A DNA stretch of 64,000 nt from Clostridium chauvoei (lineage in GTDB: Bacteria; Bacillota; Clostridia; Clostridiales; Clostridiaceae). Shown in pieces: positions 47,503-56,457 of this stretch (its first letter is position 1; every line of letters starts with the position of its first letter). The translations under genes were made by a program, and so were the position numbers. The notes beneath the pieces are model-generated. The model was not told the DNA's origin and did no database searches. It saw only the letters and a list, made by a program, of their open reading frames with translations. The stretch covers positions 1,612,001 through 1,676,000 of the forward strand of contig NZ_CP018624.1 in assembly GCF_002327185.1 (NCBI RefSeq). The letters are read 5' to 3'.

Positions 47503-50007
47503 TTATGAGTTTTGCCATTTTTTAATAATTATATCTCCTATAAGAAAAGTTATTATACTTGCTGAAATTATAATTATCATATCTTTATTATATGTTATTG
47601 AATTTACAACAAATAACAATGCTCCTATAAATAAATATATAAGTATCACTAATAATGTTGGCTTTAAACCTTTATTTAATGATCTAAAGCTAATATTAGA
47701 GTTAATTAGCGTATTAAGTATTAAAATACCCCCTATTATCATAAATAATGAAAATTCACTTTGCTCTGGTAATATAAATACTGCTGTTGAAACTAATATA
47801 CTAACTAAACCTACTTCTATAAGTATTTTATTTTTACTTTTATCTTCTTTTCTATATAACATGTTCAAAAGCATTATAGGAGTAAGGAAAACAAAGTTAG
47901 CTAATAATATAGTATATTCATTGAAAATAATTTTATCTGTTAATAAATAATTGAAATTTAAAGTAATTAATTCTGCTAATATTCCTATTATATATATCAT
48001 CAATGCATTATTTATACCTTTATATAAGTTATAATTTTCTATGTTTAACTTATTAAAAGTACTAATCACACCTTTTTCACTATATACATCACAGCTTCTT
48101 TTTAATAATGAAGTTGCTTCTCCTTTTGCAACACTAAAATCAGCTAAATTAACAATAGATAAATCTCCTAAGGTTTCACCTTCACAGGCTATTTTATATC
48201 CATCTTCTTTAAATGTATTTACTATTGTTGTTTTTAATGTTGGACTTAATCTACAGAATACTCTCACCCTTGAAATTACCTTATAAAACTCATCTTTACT
48301 TAATGCTTCGAGCTCTACCCCTGAAATTACTTCTTTAGAAGACCTTATAATTCCTATATTTCTTCCTAAAATTTCACTAGAAATCTTATTATCATCTGTA
48401 AATATTATAGGTAAAATCCCCTTTTCCATTATCTTTTCAATTTTCTCTTTTATTCCATCTACTAGTGGGTTGCTTAAAGCAGCTAATCCTACAAACACTA
48501 AGTTACTTTCTATATTTTCAAGTTTTGAGGGTTCGTAATTAAAACTTCTGTATGCAAAAGCATCGGTTATTAATCCTTCTCTTTTGAATATCATATCTGT
48601 CATTTTAATTTTATTTATATCCTCTACTGTTAACTCTCTCTCTATTCCATTCACCAGTATATGGGTGCATGAATCTAAAACACTATCCAAAGAACCTCTA
48701 GTATTAGCTCTAAATCCTTTGTCTCCCTTATTTATAGTTGTATATAAATTTCTGCTTGAATCCCTTGGCATCTCAAATATTCTTCTATTTGAACTTTCTA
48801 ATGCTCCTTTAAATATATCTTTTTCTGCTCCAAACTTCATATAAGCAACTTCAAACATATCTCCCTTGGACCACTTATTTTCATTATTATATTTGGCATT
48901 ATTACACAGTATAGATATATCTAATATTCTCTTACTATTTATTTCTTTAAAATCTATTTTTTCTTTTAATATTATTTCTTCATTTGTATATAATTTCTCT
49001 AAATATAAATCTTTTTTTGTTATTGTATTAGTTTTTTCAAGGAAAATTACTTTTATATCCTTTACCCTATCTATAATTGAAAAATTGATTATTTCAAAGC
49101 CGTCTCTTTCTAATCTTTTCTTTGTATTTTTTATATATCTCCCCATTAAATCCGGAAGAGAAATAGTTATTATACAAAGTAATCCTATAAAAAATAACTG
49201 TGCTTTATCTTTTAAACCACCTGGAAGCACCATAGTAAATATAAATTGAACTAAAATTAAACATATAGATACTTTATAAATAAACCCTTCTATTTTAGAA
49301 GATAAGGTCTGCTTGTCTACCTTTGATTTATTCATTATTGTAAGTAATTTTCCTAATCTAGTATCCTTTCCGGTTTCAACAACTACCCCTATACCATTTC
49401 CTTCTTTTATAACGGTTCCTCTAAATAACATATTATGTATTTCACTTAAAGAAGCTACACCTCCATCTAATTTAGCTTCATATTTATCTTTTATAGAATT
49501 ATCTCCCGTTATATTTCTTTCATCTACTTTTAATCCTTCACTTTTTATTATTCTTATATCTGCTGATATAAACGATCCTTTTCTAAATCTTACTACATCA
49601 CCTTTAACTAATTCTTCTGCCTCTATAAGCTTTTCTATTCCATCTCTTAATACTGATACTTGAGATGTATTTAACCTTTGTAAAATTTCAAGTTCTTTCG
49701 CTCTAGTTATTTCATAATATAATTTAAATATTAAGTTATATATAAGTAAACCACTTGTTATAATTGCCATTAAATTAAATTTATTTATTATAAATATAAA
49801 AATAAATGCCAAAAAGAAATATATGTACTTTTGCTTAAATAAATCTTTTAATATATTTAGGTTTTTTCTATGTCCTGGAGTATCTATTTTATTATCTCCA
49901 TAGTTTTCTCTTCTTTGGATTACCTCATTTTCAGATAACCCCTTATCTATGTTGCTTTCCAGTAATTCTATTACCTTCATAGAACTATTACTATAATATG
50001 ATTTCAT
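47503..50007 (-). CDS. Degenerate P-type ATPase homologue, probably catalytically inactive
   Basis: An 834-residue protein with the layout of a Ca2+-type P-type ATPase: N-terminal cation-ATPase domain, TM pair (about 62-95), actuator domain, TM pair (about 245-285), large cytoplasmic region, six C-terminal hydrophobic segments. Core motifs are altered: phosphorylation loop DKTGTLT reads EKTNTIT (Glu324 for Asp), actuator TGES is TGDN (167-170), TM4 PEGLP is reduced to SLPDL (283-287), the N-domain KGA is TRG, TGD reads TDD, and the hinge GDGVNDAPAL is EGETLGDLSIVNLA. The frame is intact and long, so it is a maintained pseudoenzyme rather than decay. It lies between spoVAE and comEC, suggesting a sporulation link. 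Confidence 0.85.
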   Translation of the reverse strand: MKSYYSNSSMKVIELLESNIDKGLSENEVIQRRENYGDNKIDTPGHRKNLNILKDLFKQKYIYFFLAFIFIFIINKFNLMAIITSGLLIYNLIFKLYYEITRAKELEILQRLNTSQVSVLRDGIEKLIEAEELVKGDVVRFRKGSFISADIRIIKSEGLKVDERNITGDNSIKDKYEAKLDGGVASLSEIHNMLFRGTVIKEGNGIGVVVETGKDTRLGKLLTIMNKSKVDKQTLSSKIEGFIYKVSICLILVQFIFTMVLPGGLKDKAQLFFIGLLCIITISLPDLMGRYIKNTKKRLERDGFEIINFSIIDRVKDIKVIFLEKTNTITKKDLYLEKLYTNEEIILKEKIDFKEINSKRILDISILCNNAKYNNENKWSKGDMFEVAYMKFGAEKDIFKGALESSNRRIFEMPRDSSRNLYTTINKGDKGFRANTRGSLDSVLDSCTHILVNGIERELTVEDINKIKMTDMIFKREGLITDAFAYRSFNYEPSKLENIESNLVFVGLAALSNPLVDGIKEKIEKIMEKGILPIIFTDDNKISSEILGRNIGIIRSSKEVISGVELEALSKDEFYKVISRVRVFCRLSPTLKTTIVNTFKEDGYKIACEGETLGDLSIVNLADFSVAKGEATSLLKRSCDVYSEKGVISTFNKLNIENYNLYKGINNALMIYIIGILAELITLNFNYLLTDKIIFNEYTILLANFVFLTPIMLLNMLYRKEDKSKNKILIEVGLVSILVSTAVFILPEQSEFSLFMIIGGILILNTLINSNISFRSLNKGLKPTLLVILIYLFIGALLFVVNSITYNKDMIIIISASIITFLIGDIIIKKWQNS

Positions 50008-50098
50008 ATTTAATTATTATCCCTCTCTTTCTCTAACATATATATCCGCTTTGTTTAATTTTTTTATGAATTATATTAAAAATTTTAACTAAAAATAA

Positions 50099-50127
50099 CC
50101 TGACACTTTATAGTATAAATTGTCAGG
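50099..50127 (-). terminator. Terminator-like hairpin after spoVAE
   Basis: CCTGACA (50099-50105) pairs with TGTCAGG (50121-50127); on the minus strand TTATTTTTAG follows. It would end the spoVA transcript before the ATPase-like gene. Confidence 0.65.
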
Positions 50128-50162
50128 CTATAAATTTCAAATTATTCTCTCATAAAATTTTA

Positions 50163-50519
50163 TTAAGATTTAGTTTTAGGATTAAAAATACACGCCATTA
50201 TATATCCAAAAAATATTGCGGCTGTTATTCCAGCTGCTGTTCCAGTAATCCCCCCAGTAAAAGCTCCAATTAACCCTTTTTCATCTACAGCTTTTATAGC
50301 TCCCTTTGCAAGAGAATTTCCAAACCCAGGTAATGGTACTGAAGCTCCAGCTCCACCTAACTCTATAATTTTATCATATATTCCAAATGCACCTAGAATT
50401 GCACCTAAGGTAACAAATATAACTAATATTCTTGCTGGTGTAAGCTTTGTAGTATCCATTAATATTTGACCAATTACACAAATAATTCCGCCTATGATAA
50501 ATGCATTTACAAATTGCAT
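50163..50519 (-). CDS. spoVAE: Stage V sporulation protein AE (SpoVAEb)
   Basis: A 118-residue integral membrane protein, part of the SpoVA channel that moves Ca2+-dipicolinic acid into the spore and out during germination. Four hydrophobic segments are visible (about 5-22, 32-48, 55-75, 88-112). GAGASVPLPGFGNSLAKGAI in the middle is the family signature also present in SpoVAC. It follows spoVAD by 21 nt. SD AAGAAGGT. Confidence 0.93.
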   Translation of the reverse strand: MQFVNAFIIGGIICVIGQILMDTTKLTPARILVIFVTLGAILGAFGIYDKIIELGGAGASVPLPGFGNSLAKGAIKAVDEKGLIGAFTGGITGTAAGITAAIFFGYIMACIFNPKTKS

Positions 50520-50540
50520 TAATATACCTTCTTTCTTAAC

Positions 50541-51569
50541 TTATTTATCTTTATATTCAATAGCTACTGCATGAGCAATTCCTGGAATAGTTTCACCTTG
50601 AAGAGATGAAGTTGTACTCATTAATGCTCCAGTAGATATCAACAAAACATTTTTTATCTCTTTTCTCATTAATTTTTTATAAAAACATCCACTTGCTACA
50701 ACTGCAGAACATCCACAACCACTTCCACCTGCATCTGTATTTTGAACCACATCATCAAATATCATATCCCCACAATCTACATAATTTTCTCTTATATCAT
50801 ATCCATATTCCATCATCAATTTATTAGTTATTTCTTTTCCTACTTTCCCTAAATCACCTGTGGCTATTACATCATAAAAGTTTGGTTGTCTTCCTGTGTC
50901 TTTAAAATGTCTAACTAATGTATCTACAGCTGCTGGTGCCATAGCGGCTCCCATATTATTAGGATCTTTTATTCCATAATCTTTAACAACTCCTGTTGTT
51001 ACATAAGTAACTTCAGGAAAATTCCCTTCTTTCGCAAGTAACATAGCCCCTGAACCTGTAACAGTCCATTGACAAGTTGCACATCTTTGAGATCCATATT
51101 CTAATGGAAATCTAAATTGTCTTTCAGCTGCACTAAAATGTGATGATGTAGATGCTATTACATAATTTGCAAATCCTCCATCCATCATCATAGCTGCAAC
51201 ACTTAATGATTCTGACATTGTTGAACATGCTCCATATAATCCAAAGAAAGGAATGTTAAGTTGTCTAGCTGCAAAAGATGATGATGTAATTTGATTTAAT
51301 AAGTCCCCTGCAAATAGATAATCTATATCTTCTTCTTTTAAATTAGTTCTTCCAAGTACACCTCTTATAGCAGTATGCATCATATCACTTTCTGCTTTTT
51401 CATAGCTGTCTTTTCCACATGTATCATCATTTAAAATTTCATCAAAGTAATCTCTTAAAGGACCTTCTCCTTCTTTTGGACCTACTATTGAATATGTAGC
51501 TATTATCTTAGGTGGATTACTTAACTTTACTGTATGTTTACCTACTTTTTTATTTTTTTGGTTATTCAT
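50541..51569 (-). CDS. spoVAD: Stage V sporulation protein AD (SpoVAD)
   Basis: A 342-residue thiolase-fold protein that binds dipicolinic acid and associates with the SpoVA membrane channel at the forespore inner membrane. The segments YGACSTMSESLSVAAMMMDG (about 111-130) and the late GSGCGCSAVVASG are the family markers. The Cys in GACSTM corresponds to the thiolase position but catalysis is not expected. SD TAGGAGGAA. It lies between spoVAC and spoVAE in the standard C-D-E order. Confidence 0.96.
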   Translation of the reverse strand: MNNQKNKKVGKHTVKLSNPPKIIATYSIVGPKEGEGPLRDYFDEILNDDTCGKDSYEKAESDMMHTAIRGVLGRTNLKEEDIDYLFAGDLLNQITSSSFAARQLNIPFFGLYGACSTMSESLSVAAMMMDGGFANYVIASTSSHFSAAERQFRFPLEYGSQRCATCQWTVTGSGAMLLAKEGNFPEVTYVTTGVVKDYGIKDPNNMGAAMAPAAVDTLVRHFKDTGRQPNFYDVIATGDLGKVGKEITNKLMMEYGYDIRENYVDCGDMIFDDVVQNTDAGGSGCGCSAVVASGCFYKKLMRKEIKNVLLISTGALMSTTSSLQGETIPGIAHAVAIEYKDK

Positions 51570-51618
51570 ACCAATATTCCTCCTAACACTTCTTATTTAT
51601 AGTTATTCTCAGTAACAT

Positions 51619-52089
51619 TTACATAAATATTTGTATAAGATAATATACTATTCCTATTATTACTGAGCTTCCAATTCCATAAACTAAAACTGGGCCTGCA
51701 ATAGTAAACATCTTAGCTGCGACTCCAAATACAAAGCCTTCTTTTTTAAATTCAATTGCTGGAGCTACTATCGCGTTAGCAAAACCTGTAATAGGTACAA
51801 CGGTGCCTGCTCCACCAAAATTTGCTATCTTATCATAAATTCCTACTCCAGTTAACAAAGCCCCCAAGAAAACAAGCACTATCGGCAATATTGTTTTAAC
51901 TTCTTCTTCTGGAAATCCATATTTAAGTAGAAGGAATTGGAATACCTGTCCAATAGTACAGATTACTCCTCCAACTAAAAATGCTCTTGCACAATTTGTT
52001 ACTAGCTTTGGTTTAGGTTCTGCTTCCTTTGTAATAGTTTGAAATTTATTAACTATTTGTTGTTCTTTAGCTGAGTGTTTTTTTGCCAT
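51619..52089 (-). CDS. spoVAC: Stage V sporulation protein AC (SpoVAC)
   Basis: A 156-residue membrane protein of the SpoVA channel; in Bacillus SpoVAC acts as a mechanosensitive channel. The N-terminal 35 residues are charged and cytoplasmic, followed by four TM segments. GGAGTVVPITGFANAIVAPA (about 89-108) is the signature shared with SpoVAE. The start is the ATG at 52089, with SD AAGGAGTGA; the frame extends nine bases further to a GTG without an SD. It is the first gene of spoVAC-AD-AE, behind the sigF terminator, in relatives under sigma-G. Confidence 0.94.
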   Translation of the reverse strand: MAKKHSAKEQQIVNKFQTITKEAEPKPKLVTNCARAFLVGGVICTIGQVFQFLLLKYGFPEEEVKTILPIVLVFLGALLTGVGIYDKIANFGGAGTVVPITGFANAIVAPAIEFKKEGFVFGVAAKMFTIAGPVLVYGIGSSVIIGIVYYLIQIFM

Positions 52090-52174
52090 AACTATCACTC
52101 CTTTCCTATCTATAAATTTATTATTCCAATAATTTTAAATAATAAACATAAATTATTACTAATTATATAAAATA

Positions 52175-52212
52175 AAAATAGTGCTGCAAATCTAACTTTA
52201 CAGCACTATTTT
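52175..52212 (-). terminator. Terminator after sigF
   Basis: A perfect 12-bp inverted repeat (52175-52186 with 52201-52212) followed by a U-rich tract on the minus strand; it separates the spoIIA operon from the spoVA operon. Confidence 0.9.
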
Positions 52213-52271
52213 CACAATTTTTTTAAAATAATTTTTTTATATTCCATTTTAAATTCCCTCTTAAATTAACT

Positions 52272-53027
52272 TTAGTCTTGTAACCTATTTCTCATTTGTA
52301 TTAATACTTTTTTCTCTATTCTAGATACTTGAACTTGACTTATTCCTAAAAGCTTTGCTACTTGTACCTGTGTCTTATCCTTAAAGTACCTAAGCATTAT
52401 TATTTGTCTTGCTTTATTATCTAAACTTCTTAATGCTTCTTTTAAAGCTATTTTATCTATCATATCTGTATCTTCTTCACCTTTTTCACTAAGCTTGTCA
52501 ATCAATAAAACAGGTGCACCATCATCTTGGTGTATTGTATCATAAAGATATTGAAGACTATTTGAAGATTCTATAGCAAATAATATGTCCTCTTTATCAA
52601 CTCCTGAAAATTCAGACAGTTCTTCTATAGTCGGATCTCTGTCTAACTTTTTAGTTAGCTCTTCTTTATCAAAATGTAATTTTCTTGCTAAACTTTTTAC
52701 ATTTCTGCTAACTTTTATCATGCCATCATCTCTTATAAATCTTTTAATTTCTCCGATAATCATTGGTACTGCATAAGTTGAAAATTTAACGTTAAACTTA
52801 GAATCAAAATTTTTAATTGCTTTAACTAATCCAATAGATCCAATTTGAAATATATCCTCGTAATCATATCCTCTATTTAAAAATTTCTTACTAATTGAGG
52901 AAACTAAGGGTAAATTCATTTCTATTACTCTATCCATTGCTTCTTTATTACCAGCTTTAGCTAGAGGTATTAATTGTGAGTTATCATCATAATTATATTC
53001 CTCTCTTCTCATAATTCCATTTTCCAT
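52272..53027 (-). CDS. sigF: RNA polymerase sporulation sigma factor SigF
   Basis: The first forespore-specific sigma factor, held inactive by SpoIIAB. Region 2 contains DIFQIGSIGLVKAIKNFD and FSTYAVPMIIGEIKRFIRDD (about 60-105). Region 3 and then region 4 follow, with TQVQVAKLLGISQVQVSRIE near the C terminus (about 222-241). The start is the ATG at 53027 (251 aa), five bases after AGGTGG, with an in-frame GTG at 53036 as alternative. It starts 9 nt after spoIIAB in the spoIIA operon. Confidence 0.97.
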   Translation of the reverse strand: MENGIMRREEYNYDDNSQLIPLAKAGNKEAMDRVIEMNLPLVSSISKKFLNRGYDYEDIFQIGSIGLVKAIKNFDSKFNVKFSTYAVPMIIGEIKRFIRDDGMIKVSRNVKSLARKLHFDKEELTKKLDRDPTIEELSEFSGVDKEDILFAIESSNSLQYLYDTIHQDDGAPVLLIDKLSEKGEEDTDMIDKIALKEALRSLDNKARQIIMLRYFKDKTQVQVAKLLGISQVQVSRIEKKVLIQMRNRLQD

Positions 53028-53036
53028 AAACTCCAC

Positions 53037-53474
53037 CTAACTTACCATATTGAATTTCTTCTTCATTACAACTTTAGTTCCAACTCCTTCTTTACTTTCA
53101 ACATCTAAACTATCCATAAATGATTCCATAACTGTAAATCCCATACCTGATCTTTCTAATTCAGGTCTTGATGTATAAAGAGGTTCCCTAGCTTGTTCTA
53201 CGTTACTTATCCCCCTTCCTGAATCTTCAATTGTAATGATTACTTCTGTCCCTACTATACTTGCTTCTATTCTTATTATGCCCTCTTTTCTGTTTTCATA
53301 ACCATGAATTATGGAATTTGTTACCGCTTCTGATACTGCTGTCTTAACATCTGTTATTTCTTCAACTGTTGGGTCTAATTGGGATACAAATGCAGCCACT
53401 GCAACCCTTGCAAAGCCTTCATTTTCAGATTTGCTCATTAATTCTATACTTATTTTGTTATCTACATCAATCAT
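53037..53474 (-). CDS. spoIIAB: Anti-sigma F factor SpoIIAB (serine kinase)
   Basis: GHKL-type kinase that binds sigma-F and phosphorylates SpoIIAA. The N box is [16 protein letters not shown] (about 43-58), the G1 box EDSGRGI (about 87-93), and the G2 box [14 protein letters not shown] (about 112-125). The start is the ATG at 53474 (145 aa, [13 protein letters not shown]), seven bases after GGAGGG. An earlier ATG overlaps the spoIIAA stop as TAATG but has no SD in front. Operon order spoIIAA-spoIIAB-sigF is universal. Confidence 0.97.
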   Translation of the reverse strand: MIDVDNKISIELMSKSENEGFARVAVAAFVSQLDPTVEEITDVKTAVSEAVTNSIIHGYENRKEGIIRIEASIVGTEVIITIEDSGRGISNVEQAREPLYTSRPELERSGMGFTVMESFMDSLDVESKEGVGTKVVMKKKFNMVS

Positions 53475-53488
53475 TCTTAAACCCTCCA

Positions 53489-53824
53489 TTAAATACTTTT
53501 TATTGCTTCATCTATACTGTTATAAGAATCTATAATTTTATACATCCCTGAAATCTCAAATACTCTATTTACTGTTCTGTTAACATCAGCAACACAAAGT
53601 TTTCCATTCCTATTTTGCATCTTCTTTAATCGTCCAATTACTACACCAATTCCTGAACTATCCATAAAAGTAACACCATTAAAATTTAATATAACTTTTT
53701 TTATGTTATCTCTATCTATTCTATCATCAATTTTGACCCTAACTTCTTCAGCACTATGATGATCTAACTCTCCTATTAAACTTATTATTAACTTGTCCGT
53801 ATTTTTATCAAACTTTAGATACAT
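53489..53824 (-). CDS. spoIIAA: Anti-sigma F factor antagonist SpoIIAA
   Basis: A 111-residue STAS-domain protein that releases sigma-F from SpoIIAB when dephosphorylated by SpoIIE. The phosphorylatable serine is in [19 protein letters not shown] (about 47-65). The N-terminal [14 protein letters not shown] is also conserved. The ATG at 53824 is the only possible start, since in-frame stops lie 18-21 nt upstream, yet the nearest strong SD is 36 nt away behind a perfect hairpin (see the leader entry). It is the first gene of the spoIIA operon. Confidence 0.97.
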   Translation of the reverse strand: MYLKFDKNTDKLIISLIGELDHHSAEEVRVKIDDRIDRDNIKKVILNFNGVTFMDSSGIGVVIGRLKKMQNRNGKLCVADVNRTVNRVFEISGMYKIIDSYNSIDEAIKSI

Positions 53825-53870
53825 ATAAAACCACTCTAAAGACTAGTAACTTTAGAGTAATTCACCTCCT
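53825..53870 (-). promoter_or_regulatory. spoIIAA leader: SD separated from the start by a perfect hairpin
   Basis: On the minus strand AGGAGGTGAA (53861-53870) is followed by ACTCTAAAG (53850-53858), an 8-nt loop and CTTTAGAGT (53833-53841), then GGTTTTAT and ATG. The linear distance from SD to ATG is 36 nt; with the hairpin folded about 12 remain. A weaker GAGTGG nearer the ATG is partly inside the 3' arm. Confidence 0.6.
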
Positions 53871-53891
53871 TTATTTCCTTCTTTTTCCATA

Positions 53892-53921
53892 ATTTTAACA
53901 TATTAGTTTATTCTTAGTCAA
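53892..53921 (-). promoter_or_regulatory. Promoter region of the spoIIA operon
   Basis: TTGACT (53916-53921) and TAAAAT (53892-53897) with an 18-bp spacer form a sigma-A-like promoter on the minus strand. Overlapping it are two GAAT-containing repeats (AAGAATA) spaced so that a sigma-H promoter is also possible; spoIIA is a sigma-H target in relatives. Confidence 0.5.
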
Positions 53922-53956
53922 ATATAAATATTCTTAAATTTATCAATTATACAAAA

Positions 53957-53990
53957 AGGTAGTTTAGCTTTTTATTAAACTAAACTACCT
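53957..53990 (-). terminator. Terminator after the Lon-like protease gene
   Basis: A perfect 11-bp inverted repeat (53957-53967 with 53980-53990) just after the stop, followed by TTTTTGTATAATT on the minus strand. Confidence 0.85.
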
Positions 53991-53994
53991 AAAT

Positions 53995-56295
53995 TTACTC
54001 ACTATCTGATTTTACGTTCTCATATCTATTAAGTTCATTATTTATTTGTTGATAAAATTCTTCTATAGTTTCATCATCTTCTAAAATCATAGTTTCTATT
54101 GCATCTTCTAAAGTATCCATAATATATATATGGAACTTTCCTTCTTTTATTGAATTTTCAACTTCAGGTATTAATATTAATTCATCCTTATTACTACTTG
54201 GAATAAGAACGCCTTTATTTTCTTCGCTATCTATAGACTTGCAAATATTATAAAATCCTTCGATTTTTTCATTCACTCCTCCAATAGCCTGAACTTCACC
54301 AAACTGATTTAATGATCCCGTTATTGCAATATTTTGTTTTATAGGTCTTTTGCTTAAAGCTGATAGAATACAAATTGCTTCTGCAACTAATGCACTATCC
54401 CCTTCTATCATCCCATAAATTTGTTCAAAACTTAAATGAAAATCTACAGGAAGAGTTTTATATGGATCTACTATATTATTTAACAACCCTGTTAAAATAT
54501 TTATTGATTTCCCATGAATTTTACCACTTAGATTGCTTTCTTTATGAATATCAATTATTTTCCCTGATCCTTTATATGCAACACAAGTTACCCTCATAGG
54601 CTTTCCAAATATACTATATCCAGTATCTAATACAGATAATGCATTTACAACTCCAACCTTTTTATCTTTTACAGATATTAAAATTTTATTTTCTTTATAC
54701 ATTTTCGCAAATTCTTTTTCTATACTCTCTTCCTCATATGCTATTTCAATTATATCTTTTGCTGTTATAATATTAGAATTTTTTTCTTTAGCTAAATCAT
54801 TAGCTAATATAATTAATTTTTCTATATCAAAATCATCTATACTTATTCTATTTTTATTACAAGCTTTTCTAGAAAGATATTTAAATATTTCATATATACC
54901 TTCTTTATCAATTTCCATAATGCTATTTTCTTTTATTTTTTGGCTAATAAATTCTTTCACATATGAATTAACTTTATCATTCATATCAATTACATTATTA
55001 AATTCTGATCTTAATGAAAATAATTTTTTGAAATCTTCGTCACCATTATATAAAGCATCATACGTTTCATAATCTCCAATTAAAATTACTTTAAGCTTTA
55101 CTTCTATAGGGCTAGGTTTTAAACTATTTATAGGCATTAACTCTGAATATCCCTTTGAAAAGTCGTAATTTAATTTGTTAGTCATTAATACTTTTTTTAA
55201 ATAATAATAACTATATGGATTATTGGCTAATGAACTTATTCTTATAATTAAACAACCTTCATTTGCTTTTAATATAGATCCCGAATTTATTAATGATATA
55301 TCTGTTGTGTAAATACCATTTTTATTTTCATACTCTATACTTCCCATAAGGTTATTTAAATTTGGATCATCTTCATAAATTACTACTGGATTAGTATTTA
55401 AGGTATTATCTACTAAAACCTTAACCTGATACTTATTTATTGCTTGGTATAACTCTTCTTCATCCTCTTCTATACTCATTGTATAACATTCTACTATATC
55501 TTTTTCTATTTCTATAAAAATCTTTTCTAAATATTCATATATATTATCGTCATTTATAAATTTTAAAAGTGCTTCATCCTTTATATCTTCCATTTCATTT
55601 ACAAGAAAATCTGAAAACATATCTTTTAATTTCTTAATAGATTTAGATTCTATATCTTTTAATTTTTCTAATATATTTTCTGCCTTTTTCTTTAGTTCTG
55701 AAGCCTTTGTTATTATTTCTTCTTTTCTTATCTTTTCTAATCCATCATACTCTTTTTCAGTCATTATTTTTCCAGCACTTAATGGAATAAACGCAAAGCC
55801 TTTAGTCGTAGCTTTTACATCAAAGCCTTCTGATTTTGCCATATCCATAAGGTCTTCAATATATCCATTTCTCTTACTTTGAATTTCATCTATCAAATCA
55901 TCTTTTTCTTCATCAGTTGAACTAGTATAAAATTCTTCTACCACATCAATGTATGAATTTTTTATTTCTTCGATTGTTTTTTTTAACTTTTCTCCATTAC
56001 CGTTATCTACCATAAGGACTTCGGGTCTTTTTTCATCCTGTAATATTACATAGCAAATATCCTTTGGAGGTTTTAATCCCTTGTACTGCTCCCTTATATA
56101 ATTCATAAGTTTTTTCAACTTATATTTAGAAAAGGAATCTATTAAATATAAATTATATCCTTCTTTAGATATATTTAATGATCTCCTAATTTTCTTATAT
56201 GCATCTTTTATTTCTGGGATTTCCTCTTCATTTTGTAGATTGTCCTCAAATTCAATGTCAAATTTTATTTCTTGTGGAGATAATTCTTTCTTCAT
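53995..56295 (-). CDS. Lon-family protease with intact Ser-Lys dyad and degenerate ATPase domain
   Basis: A 766-residue homologue of the LonB-like proteases (COG1067 type). The C-terminal protease domain is complete: IEGDSALVAEA with Ser624 and GGVNEKIEG with Lys667, 43 residues apart as in E. coli Lon (679/722). The N-terminal AAA+ domain is not normal: where relatives carry GPPGTGKT after a GYNLYV segment, this protein has GYNLYLIDSFSKYKLKK, with no P-loop, and the Walker B strand reads GCLIIRISSL without the acidic pair. It is therefore a probable ATP-independent or pseudo-AAA Lon. It lies upstream of the spoIIA operon in the same direction, with a terminator between. SD GTGGGA is weak. 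Confidence 0.85.
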   Translation of the reverse strand: MKKELSPQEIKFDIEFEDNLQNEEEIPEIKDAYKKIRRSLNISKEGYNLYLIDSFSKYKLKKLMNYIREQYKGLKPPKDICYVILQDEKRPEVLMVDNGNGEKLKKTIEEIKNSYIDVVEEFYTSSTDEEKDDLIDEIQSKRNGYIEDLMDMAKSEGFDVKATTKGFAFIPLSAGKIMTEKEYDGLEKIRKEEIITKASELKKKAENILEKLKDIESKSIKKLKDMFSDFLVNEMEDIKDEALLKFINDDNIYEYLEKIFIEIEKDIVECYTMSIEEDEEELYQAINKYQVKVLVDNTLNTNPVVIYEDDPNLNNLMGSIEYENKNGIYTTDISLINSGSILKANEGCLIIRISSLANNPYSYYYLKKVLMTNKLNYDFSKGYSELMPINSLKPSPIEVKLKVILIGDYETYDALYNGDEDFKKLFSLRSEFNNVIDMNDKVNSYVKEFISQKIKENSIMEIDKEGIYEIFKYLSRKACNKNRISIDDFDIEKLIILANDLAKEKNSNIITAKDIIEIAYEEESIEKEFAKMYKENKILISVKDKKVGVVNALSVLDTGYSIFGKPMRVTCVAYKGSGKIIDIHKESNLSGKIHGKSINILTGLLNNIVDPYKTLPVDFHLSFEQIYGMIEGDSALVAEAICILSALSKRPIKQNIAITGSLNQFGEVQAIGGVNEKIEGFYNICKSIDSEENKGVLIPSSNKDELILIPEVENSIKEGKFHIYIMDTLEDAIETMILEDDETIEEFYQQINNELNRYENVKSDSE

Positions 56296-56426
56296 TATTT
56301 TCCCACTTAAAAATTATAGATTATTCTATAATTTTATAGAAGCAGTTCCCCCCTTTATTAGTTAATTACTATATTAGTATTCCTAATAGTTCATTTTAGG
56401 GAACGATTTTTTAATTTTAAAATAAA

Positions 56427-56450
56427 AAAAGTACGCAAATGCGTACTTTT
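56427..56450 (-). terminator. Terminator after deoC
   Basis: A 10-bp stem (56427-56436 with 56441-56450) with long A/T tracts on either side, ten bases after the deoC stop. Confidence 0.85.
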
Positions 56451-56457
56451 TTATATC

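Noticed and set aside
53835-53864. A nine-codon upstream frame starting at a GTG within the spoIIAA SD
   Set aside because: The GTG is part of the SD itself, so it has no SD of its own. The hairpin explains the sequence better.
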